This document shows, piece after piece, positions 25,567 through 32,166 of a stretch of 39,713 nt of DNA. Source of the DNA: an uncultured Prevotellaceae bacterium. GTDB taxonomy: Bacteria > Bacteroidota > Bacteroidia > Bacteroidales > Bacteroidaceae. The notes below the pieces were generated by a model that was given only the letters and a program-made list of their open reading frames with translations, made no database searches and had not been told where the DNA came from. Positions within the stretch are counted from its first letter, which is position 1. Every line of letters begins with the position of its first letter. The position numbers were made by a program, and so were the translations under genes. The stretch spans positions 1-39,713 of the forward strand of contig CACXVS010000027.1 of NCBI GenBank assembly GCA_902771155.1, written 5' to 3'.

Positions 25567-27594
25567 CTACTGATTACTCTTCCACCAGAAACCATCCTCT
25601 GACCATGTACCTTGTACATACTTGTAGAAGTTCTCATTCTCGTCAGCGATGTTCTCTCTCTCTCCTGCAATCTTGAACGTATCGTCAACTAAGATCTTAC
25701 ATGCAGCCTTACCTGTGGTAGCTGTAAGCTCCATCCATTGATCATTCTTATACACCTCGATAGTGATATCCTTAATTTCCGCAGGTGTTGTGTAAGTACC
25801 CTCAACTTCAAAGATAACAGGATCTTTATCAGGACCGGCACCAGTATTATACATCGGGTGCTTTTCGAGCTCAGGAGTCGTATCTCCGAATAATGCGTGA
25901 ACCTCTTGGCCCATAACTCTCAGCGGGAGCACGCCACCGGCACAGATCAGCTTCAGAGTGGTCTTGCCGCTCTCGGCCTTCACCACATCGAAAACAACAT
26001 CGTTGAAGTCGAAGTCGCCATCTTGTTCTGCTGACAGATCCTCAGCTATCACGCGATAGAGCGGGTCACCACCCTGGAATCCCGGGCTACATTCTGTCTT
26101 TGGAATGGTGATGTTGGGTTTACCAGAACTGAAGTTAGCATCTCCAGCTGCATAGATATTCTTTAAGGTGAAATCACCTTGTGTGATAATATACGGGTGA
26201 AGCACATTTAATGAGCCATCGTCTCCCTGTGCAAAATGAGACTCTGCAGAAACGTATAAGTTGCCGCCATAGGTCACAGCACCCCAAGTATTCGCAATCG
26301 ACGCTTCTCTAACAATAGTCTTAGCCTGGAATACGGCATACTCTCCTGAAGGGGGACCAAAGATTCCAAAATCATAAGTATCACCTTCCCCTACGGCACC
26401 ACGTCCACTCTCAAGTTGGGCAATATTCTCAACTTTGAATACAGCCTTCTGGCCCATCACAATCTTAAACGGTCCAGAAATGGCACCAGTACTTGAATCC
26501 CTACCTCCATAGAAATTCTTAGTCAGCACACCGCCGCCTGTATCAATCCTAAATGCTCCGTCTGTTGAACCAATGTTCATTTCAAAATCTTCCGTCACCC
26601 AGAGGTAGCAGTTATTAATCACGTTGTTGCTTCCTGCCGTATAAGCATAGTACTTGGTCTTCCAATGTCCATTGTTAACCCATCCGCCGTTTCTGCAATT
26701 GATGACGGTGGTATCAGCCACTTCCCACTCTGCGTTGTTCTGGAATGCAGCCTGGCCTTCAACATGAACAGATCCAGCTTTGATCTCACCATCGTTGACG
26801 ATGTAGCTTTTATTATTATCCGATTTCACATCACCTTTTGCTATCAACTTTCCTACATTATAAAGCATGCCACTTGTATTTTCTTTTGTCGAGCAAAGTT
26901 CCAATGAGCCAACATTTAGGGTTCCGTGATTGTAGATGGGGTAACTTTGTATCTTAAGGTGCCCGGGAACCTCAAGTATAGCATCTTTTGCAATATAGAA
27001 GGATACATTCAATCCATCAGCAGCATACGAACCTAGTTTTAAGTGCGATTTTTCAGTCAGATAGATTTTTGAATCGATGTTAAGAGAAAATGTTTTGTTG
27101 GTCAAGTCAACATCACCTTTTACATAAATAACGCATCCAGATGCCCACGCATCAACTTTCTTTGTATCCGTATCAATATAATAAGGACCTCTTCCACCTT
27201 GTTCACCATCCTCATCAGGCAAACGCGTAGCAGTGGAGGGTATATCTTCTTCCTTAATGAAATTGCTGGGATTGCAATCATCAGGGAAGGTAATGCCTTC
27301 AGCCGTTAAAGTACCCTTTGAAGGATAGTCGTTCTTACCACGTGTCAACGCACGCGAAGGCTGGCGGCCGAAGCCCCAGTCAACATTAGCACCGACCTTA
27401 CCGAAGGCCCTCTCGAAAGCAGCGGCATAGTTCTGGTTGACAATCGTCTCCCTCTGCTCATCAATTCTCTCCTGTTCTTGTCTGTCCCTTTCGTCAATGG
27501 CACCCTGATCGAACATGTCAGTTGACCTGGAACATCCTGTGAATGCAACCAAAACAGCGAAGGCTGCAACACTTGTCATCAAATATTTTCTCAT
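25567..27594 (-). CDS. Large lipoprotein with LruC/DUF4842-like C-terminal domain
   Basis: The 675-residue protein has a lipoprotein signal (AVLVAFTGC, lipidated Cys21), then a charged helix with Asp/Glu/Gln/Arg (DERDRQEQERIDEQRE), a WGFGRQPSRALTRG element, and a long central region rich in beta-strands and short Gly/Asn turns, with the look of a parallel beta-helix (about 130-470). Near residue 500 comes AEDLSAEQDGDFDFNDVVFDV, the Asp-rich calcium-type motif of LruC/DUF4842 proteins, followed by a beta-rich domain to the end. It is most likely exposed on the cell surface as an adhesin-like or matrix protein. No partner genes are adjacent. Confidence 0.8.
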   Translation of the reverse strand: MRKYLMTSVAAFAVLVAFTGCSRSTDMFDQGAIDERDRQEQERIDEQRETIVNQNYAAAFERAFGKVGANVDWGFGRQPSRALTRGKNDYPSKGTLTAEGITFPDDCNPSNFIKEEDIPSTATRLPDEDGEQGGRGPYYIDTDTKKVDAWASGCVIYVKGDVDLTNKTFSLNIDSKIYLTEKSHLKLGSYAADGLNVSFYIAKDAILEVPGHLKIQSYPIYNHGTLNVGSLELCSTKENTSGMLYNVGKLIAKGDVKSDNNKSYIVNDGEIKAGSVHVEGQAAFQNNAEWEVADTTVINCRNGGWVNNGHWKTKYYAYTAGSNNVINNCYLWVTEDFEMNIGSTDGAFRIDTGGGVLTKNFYGGRDSSTGAISGPFKIVMGQKAVFKVENIAQLESGRGAVGEGDTYDFGIFGPPSGEYAVFQAKTIVREASIANTWGAVTYGGNLYVSAESHFAQGDDGSLNVLHPYIITQGDFTLKNIYAAGDANFSSGKPNITIPKTECSPGFQGGDPLYRVIAEDLSAEQDGDFDFNDVVFDVVKAESGKTTLKLICAGGVLPLRVMGQEVHALFGDTTPELEKHPMYNTGAGPDKDPVIFEVEGTYTTPAEIKDITIEVYKNDQWMELTATTGKAACKILVDDTFKIAGERENIADENENFYKYVQGTWSEDGFWWKSNQ

Positions 27595-27671
27595 AACTTA
27601 AATAATTTAAAAATTGTTTGTATCCCAATAAAGTTGTCGTGTTGATAAACAGCGTTGTGTTGTATCTGCTA

Positions 27672-27679
27672 CAAATATA
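27672..27679 (-). promoter_or_regulatory. Promoter -7 element of the LruC-like gene
   Basis: On the minus strand TATATTTG matches TAnnTTTG; no clear TTTG is found at the -33 distance. It would give a leader of about 75 nt. Confidence 0.45.
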
Positions 27680-27899
27680 CAAAAAATCCGTAAAATAAGT
27701 GATTATTTTGTGTTAATTATAATTAATTTCGACACAAACTTAGCCAAAAACAAGCGTATGATAGCCACAAAAGCTGTTTTGGGCACCAAAATCGCCGATT
27801 AGTGTTTTTAAGACACACACCTTCCCCCAACCCGAGAAGGGGGCGCCGTCAACACCTCTCACGACTATAGCGGCGTAACTGCGTGACAAAAAAAGAGAA

Positions 27900-27917
27900 G
27901 ACATTGTCACCAATGTC
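27900..27917. repeat. Small hairpin abutting the nested inverted repeat
   Basis: GACATTG-TCAC-CAATGTC: 7-bp perfect stem, 4-nt loop, ending exactly where the 25-bp arm at 27918 begins. Confidence 0.7.
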
Positions 27918-28080
27918 ACTCACACTCACAAAACTCACAAAAGCTCCTGTAGAAACTAACATAAATAGTAATAATATTAATTAAATTATAAATAATATAT
28001 ATATTATTTATAATTTATATGATTCTTATGGTTATTTTGTGTCTTTTCATTTCCTTTTTGTGAGTTTTGTGAGTGTGAGT
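27918..28080. repeat. Nested inverted repeat: 25-bp arms around an AT palindrome
   Basis: The arms 27918-27942 and 28056-28080 are perfect reverse complements over 25 bp and are built from ACTCAC/CTCACAAAA units. The 113-bp interior is very AT-rich and contains a perfect 36-bp palindrome (27982-28017). The centres coincide (27999 and 27999.5), so the whole 163 bp can fold as one long hairpin with an imperfect middle of about 38 bp on each side. No flanking target-site duplication or coding frame is visible. Confidence 0.9.
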
Positions 28081-28200
28081 ACAAGACAAATCTAATGAAA
28101 GCATAAAAGGGGAAAGGGGTTAAAGGTGACAAGGCGAAATGAAAAGTATTGCTCAAGATAAGCTGCCAGTACGACAGGATAAGCTCTCCTTATTAAACAG

Positions 28201-28234
28201 AAAGCGGTACTCTTCGATAAAAGGTTACCGCTTT
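28201..28234 (-). terminator. Hairpin after the ATP-grasp-like gene
   Basis: AAAGCGGTA (28201-28209) and TACCGCTTT (28226-28234) form a 9-bp stem with a 16-nt loop, 67 nt after the stop codon on the minus strand. The T-run after it is short on that strand, so termination is likely but not certain. Confidence 0.5.
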
Positions 28235-28301
28235 TCCATATCTGTTATTTTTGGAAAGTCTATTGGGAAAGGAGGAAGCCATGAGCAAGATAAATGCTGC
28301 T

Positions 28302-29339
28302 TCATACTTTGAGTTTGTAAGAGAAATTATCGGTAACGATGGTCATGATACGAGGGAGCACAGGGAGGTGGTTGGCGAGGCTGATGGCCACATGACCCAT
28401 GGTGCGACGGAGGTTGATCTCGACACAGGGATGCAGCAGAAAGCCCTCACGATCGGGGTGCGCCACCACCATCATATCCACTCCGAAGGGGCCCTGATAC
28501 CGTCCCCGAAAAAGAGGGCTTACAAGGGATATCAGCTTCTGTTGAATATCGAGCAGTAAAAACTCTGGGATATAACGACTTATGAGTTCCATCTTATACT
28601 CCTCCGTAGCCACGATATTGCCTGTGTAGGCACTGCCCGACGTATGGAACAGCGAGAGGCCGAGATAAGACACACAGCCCTCAGCGTCGATGGTGAACTC
28701 CATGCCGAAATCCTTCACCTTGGGGTAATGGGGCTCCACCATGATGCCGCCCTGGCGGAGGAGCACATGGCGCAGCCAGCCTTCGTCAGAATGATTCATA
28801 GCGCCATCGAGGAAACGCACCCCTCGCCCACTGCTGCTCCAGGGGGCCTTCACCACCAGGCGCCCGGCAAGGGCCAGACGCTGGGAAAGCTCGTCGAGCG
28901 AGGTGACCATCGCCGCCTCGCCCACAAGGCCATCGCCCTGAAGCCGGGGCAACAGCGAGGCGGCGGTGAGACGGTGGGACAGTTGGCGGATATCGGCTAT
29001 CTGATCGCTGGTGGGCAACAGGCGCTCTGAGACACCACAGCGCAACAGGAAGGCCCGGACGGCATCGTCCCACCCCCACACATCGACACCATCGAGGGGG
29101 AGTCTGGGCAAGGCAGTACTGGTGACAAAACGCCCAAAGGGCACCTTGGCCACCCTGCGAAACTTGCGCTCGGCCTCGTCGGGGTCGAGTACGAGTACTA
29201 CATCGCCAGCACCAGCCCACAGAGCCGGGATGAAGCCCAGATCGGCGCGCAGCTGGCGACCTGCATGCGGCGGCGTGAAATTGGCCAGGTTGGCAGCCAG
29301 AGCCAGGTCGTGCTCGGGGTTAAAAACATGTATTTTCAT
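28302..29339 (-). CDS. ATP-grasp-like protein of unknown substrate
   Basis: The 345-residue cytosolic protein starts MKIHVFNPEHDLALAANL. The C-terminal two-thirds look like an ATP-grasp fold: a possible ATP-binding lysine in LVVKAPWSSSGRGVRFL (Gly/Ser-rich loop), and the metal-binding acidic pattern FGVDMM...HPCVEINLRRTMGHVA. ATP-grasp enzymes join a carboxylate to an amine or thiol through an acyl-phosphate; the substrate here cannot be told. I recall similar orphan proteins in Bacteroidales without a known role. It is divergent from the signalling operon, with interleaved promoters. Confidence 0.7.
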   Translation of the reverse strand: MKIHVFNPEHDLALAANLANFTPPHAGRQLRADLGFIPALWAGAGDVVLVLDPDEAERKFRRVAKVPFGRFVTSTALPRLPLDGVDVWGWDDAVRAFLLRCGVSERLLPTSDQIADIRQLSHRLTAASLLPRLQGDGLVGEAAMVTSLDELSQRLALAGRLVVKAPWSSSGRGVRFLDGAMNHSDEGWLRHVLLRQGGIMVEPHYPKVKDFGMEFTIDAEGCVSYLGLSLFHTSGSAYTGNIVATEEYKMELISRYIPEFLLLDIQQKLISLVSPLFRGRYQGPFGVDMMVVAHPDREGFLLHPCVEINLRRTMGHVAISLANHLPVLPRIMTIVTDNFSYKLKV

Positions 29340-29350
29340 CGTTCAGGGCG

Positions 29351-29382
29351 CAAAAGTACAAAAAAAATTTTGTATTCTCAAT
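29351..29382 (-). promoter_or_regulatory. Promoter of the ATP-grasp-like gene
   Basis: On the minus strand ATTG (29382-29379, three of four bases), 20 nt, TACTTTTG (29358-29351). Only 11 nt remain before the ATG at 29339, so the leader is very short. Confidence 0.6.
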
Positions 29383-29399
29383 CTTTTACCTTACTTTTG
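29369..29399 (+). promoter_or_regulatory. Promoter of the five-gene signalling operon
   Basis: TTTG (29369-29372), 19 nt, TACTTTTG (29392-29399), 29 nt before the ATG at 29429. It interleaves with the divergent promoter at 29351-29382. Confidence 0.75.
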
Positions 29400-29428
29400 C
29401 ACAATAAAACTAAATAAACAAGAAAAAT

Positions 29429-30595
29429 ATGGCTGTAAAAATACTCAGTGTCGATGACGAGAATGATCTCGAACTGTTGCTGACGCAATATTTCAGAAGG
29501 GAAATACGTAAGGGAGAATACGAGTTCTCGTTTGCCCACAACGGGCTCGAGGCGCTGACAATGCTCCTGAAAAACAAGGACTACGACATCATACTTTCGG
29601 ACATCAACATGCCGGAGATGGACGGACTGACGCTGCTGACGAAGATCAACGAGATGCAGAACCCCGCCCTGAAGTGCATCATGGTATCGGCCTATGGCGA
29701 CATGGGAAACATACGGCAGGCCATGAACAACGGGGCCTTCGACTTCGCCACGAAGCCCATCGACCTCGACGACCTGAGTCTGACCATCAAGAAGGCCATC
29801 GAGCAGATCAAATATATCCGCGAGATGCAGGAAGAGCACACCGAACTGGAGTCGCTGAAGGGCGACCTGGCCATAGCGCGAGAGATACAGCTGGCCATAC
29901 TGCCACGCATTTTCCCACCCTTCCCCGAGAACGAGCAGCAGCTGGACCTGGCTGCCTCGATGGTAGCGGCCAAGGACGTGGGCGGCGACTTCTACGACTT
30001 CTTCCGCATCGACGAGCAGCACATCGGTTTCGTGATTGCCGACGTGAGCGGCAAGGGCATACCAGCCGCCATCTTCATGGCGGTGAGCCGTACGCTGCTG
30101 AGGGCTACCGGCATACGAGGCGGCAGCACGGCAGACTGCATGGCCTATACCAACGACCTGCTGACGAAGGAGTCGGTGGACTGTATGTTTGTCACCGTGT
30201 TCTACGGCATATACGACCTCGAGACGGGTGAGATCAGCTACTGCAACGCAGGCCATAACCCGCCCTACATGCTGAAGAGCAACGGGCAGGTGGAGATGCT
30301 GCCGATGCCGAAAAACCCGATGGTGGGCGCCGTGGAGGGTATGCCGTACAACGAGGAAAAGACCAGACTGGAAGCCGGCGACACGCTGTTTATGTACACC
30401 GACGGCGTATCGGAGGCCATGAACCCCATCTACGAGGAGTTTGGCGAGCAACGGATAGAAGCCGCCCTGAAGCGCTGTGGCGGCAAGAACTGCCAGCAGA
30501 TCATCGACACCATCGCTGCCGACATGAAGACCTTCGTGGGAGAGGCTGAGCAGAGCGACGACATCACGATGCTAGTACTGAAACGTAAGGCATGA
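29429..30595 (+). CDS. Response regulator with SpoIIE/RsbU-type PP2C phosphatase
   Basis: The 388-residue cytosolic protein has an N-terminal receiver (1-125) with all key residues: Asp9/Asp10, phospho-acceptor Asp58 in LSDINMPEMDG, Ser87 and Lys109. A helical linker (IEQIKYIREMQEEHTELESLK) leads into a PP2C-type serine phosphatase of the SpoIIE/RsbU group (about 150-388) with its metal-binding aspartates in DVGGDFYDFF, DVSGKGIPAA and SDDITML. Such proteins usually dephosphorylate an anti-sigma antagonist, but no STAS or anti-sigma gene is present in the window. First gene of the operon; its stop overlaps the next start (ATGA). The natural activator is the kinase encoded at 35018. Confidence 0.92.
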   Translation: MAVKILSVDDENDLELLLTQYFRREIRKGEYEFSFAHNGLEALTMLLKNKDYDIILSDINMPEMDGLTLLTKINEMQNPALKCIMVSAYGDMGNIRQAMNNGAFDFATKPIDLDDLSLTIKKAIEQIKYIREMQEEHTELESLKGDLAIAREIQLAILPRIFPPFPENEQQLDLAASMVAAKDVGGDFYDFFRIDEQHIGFVIADVSGKGIPAAIFMAVSRTLLRATGIRGGSTADCMAYTNDLLTKESVDCMFVTVFYGIYDLETGEISYCNAGHNPPYMLKSNGQVEMLPMPKNPMVGAVEGMPYNEEKTRLEAGDTLFMYTDGVSEAMNPIYEEFGEQRIEAALKRCGGKNCQQIIDTIAADMKTFVGEAEQSDDITMLVLKRKA

Positions 30596-32166
30596 CGAAA
30601 AAAACGATTATCACCTGTGCGCTGATTGGCGCCATCCTGGCAGGAACCACCCTGACAGGGTTTGTGGGATGGTATTCGGCTGAAAAGAAAAACAAATATC
30701 TGAATAGCGAACTGGCCAACCTGCGGCGCCAGATGAGGATTGCCACCGTGGCGAAAAGCGTGAGCCGACAGATGGAGGAGATAGCCGTCGAACAGAAGGC
30801 CATCTCGGACGAACAGCGCGAAGAGGCCCTGGAGCAGACGAGGATAGCCAACGAACTGCGGGAGCGCTCGGAGGAGGAGCGGCATAACGCCATCGTAGCG
30901 CAGCAGCAGGCACTGGCCTCGGAACGGAAAGCCCTCGACGCCTACGACCAGGCCAAAGAGCAGCGGCTGATGGCAGAGCACCAGCGCATACAGGCTGAAC
31001 TCGCCAAGCGAAAGGCCGACACGCTGGGATTTATCACACTGGGACAGTCGCTGGCGTCGCTGGCACTCAAGCAATACTATGTGGGCGACATGAACATGGC
31101 CAAACTGCTGGGCTATGCAGCCTATCTCTTTACACACCGCTATGGCGGCGACCTGTACAACCCCAACGTATTCCAGGCCCTCACGCTGACCAGCCAGAGC
31201 AGAAACAACTGGGCAAACCACGAGGGAGCCATCACGAACATGGACCTGTATGACAACAAGACCAAACTGATATCGGTGAGCAACTACGGGGAAATCATGG
31301 TGCACGACATGACTGGCAAGGAGATGAAATCGACAACGATCTTTAAAGACAATAAATACGACTTCAGGGATGTATGGGTGGGCTACAACAATAATATCTA
31401 TGCACTGAGCCGTACTGGTCACCTGCTGATCAAGACAGCCAAAGGCATCCAGATTGTGGAGGTGACAGGAGTGACGCATCCACTGAAGTTCGCCAAACTC
31501 GGCAACAAGTCGTTGATTATAGGTGAAGACGGCATGGCGCTGTTTGGTGCCGACAACAAGATAGAGAAAGCGCGCAAGTTTAACTTCCACGTCACCTGCT
31601 GCGGCAAGATCGGCGAGAACCCCGTCATCTTCGACGACAAGGGCAAGATGCACCATATTTACAAGTTCGACTCCATCGTCACCAGGAAGGTGCCAGTGCT
31701 GGGGCGCGTCACCGACTTCGACGCTTCGAAATCGTCATCCAATCAGGCCTATGGCATGAGCGACGGCACCATCTTCATCATCAACAAGAACGGAGATATA
31801 AGGCGGCTGGTGGGGCACCGCTCACGTATCTCGAGACTCAGGGTGCAAGGTCGCAGGGTGTTCTCTGCCAGCTATGACGGCACCGTGAACCTGTGGGACT
31901 CGGAAAGCGAGAAGCCTGAGCCCATCACCCTCTATCAGGGCGACTGTTGGGTGACGCACTTCATCTTCGACAAGCAGAGCGACAACATCTGGGTGGGTGA
32001 CCTGAAAGGTAAACTGACTGAAGCCTTGATCTCGATACCGATGATGGCAGAAAAGATCAGGAAAGGGCTGAAGCGCGACATGACCTCAGGAGAGTGGAAC
32101 TACTACATCGGCAAGAACGTGCGCTACGAGTCGTTCCAGGCCCCGAAGAGAAAGGAGGACAAATGA
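30592..32166 (+). CDS. Membrane-anchored coiled-coil protein with WD40-like propeller
   Basis: The 524-residue protein starts with a membrane segment (residues 5-27, IITCALIGAILAGTTLTGFVGWY) followed by a long charged coiled coil (about 32-150; EEALEQTRIANELRERSEEE). Residues ~160-205 are helical, and the rest is a WD40-like propeller, clearest in GHRSRISRLRVQGRRVFSASYDGTVNLWD. The C-terminal motif MTSGEWNYYIGKNVRYESF matches the tail (EW--Y-G----Y) seen on many WD40-containing STAND-type signalling proteins, but no NTPase or caspase domain is here. With no cleavable signal, the propeller could face the cytoplasm or the periplasm; I favour the periplasm weakly from the Lys-rich segment ahead. 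It should be the scaffold of the operon's signalling complex. Confidence 0.75.
   Translation: MTKKTIITCALIGAILAGTTLTGFVGWYSAEKKNKYLNSELANLRRQMRIATVAKSVSRQMEEIAVEQKAISDEQREEALEQTRIANELRERSEEERHNAIVAQQQALASERKALDAYDQAKEQRLMAEHQRIQAELAKRKADTLGFITLGQSLASLALKQYYVGDMNMAKLLGYAAYLFTHRYGGDLYNPNVFQALTLTSQSRNNWANHEGAITNMDLYDNKTKLISVSNYGEIMVHDMTGKEMKSTTIFKDNKYDFRDVWVGYNNNIYALSRTGHLLIKTAKGIQIVEVTGVTHPLKFAKLGNKSLIIGEDGMALFGADNKIEKARKFNFHVTCCGKIGENPVIFDDKGKMHHIYKFDSIVTRKVPVLGRVTDFDASKSSSNQAYGMSDGTIFIINKNGDIRRLVGHRSRISRLRVQGRRVFSASYDGTVNLWDSESEKPEPITLYQGDCWVTHFIFDKQSDNIWVGDLKGKLTEALISIPMMAEKIRKGLKRDMTSGEWNYYIGKNVRYESFQAPKRKEDK

Larger units (their letters stand above)
27595..28301. other. 707-nt non-coding region
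   Basis: No convincing gene is seen on either strand. From left to right it holds the leader and a -7 element of the LruC-like gene, a GC-rich stretch with small hairpins (27828-27875, for example CGCCG/CGGCG), a 7-bp hairpin at 27900-27917, the nested inverted repeat at 27918-28080, a featureless purine-rich part (28081-28200) and the hairpin at 28201-28234. Confidence 0.8.

Noticed and set aside
28251..28559. Plus-strand frame starting near 28281 (MSKINAASYFEF)
   Set aside because: Most of it overlaps the ATP-grasp-like gene antisense, and the sequence after the first residues is the mirror of that gene.
32094..32165. Upstream start for the sensor gene
   Set aside because: It adds a charged segment before the signal peptide and overlaps the previous gene by 73 nt; the ATG at 32163 gives the ATGA coupling seen at the other junctions.
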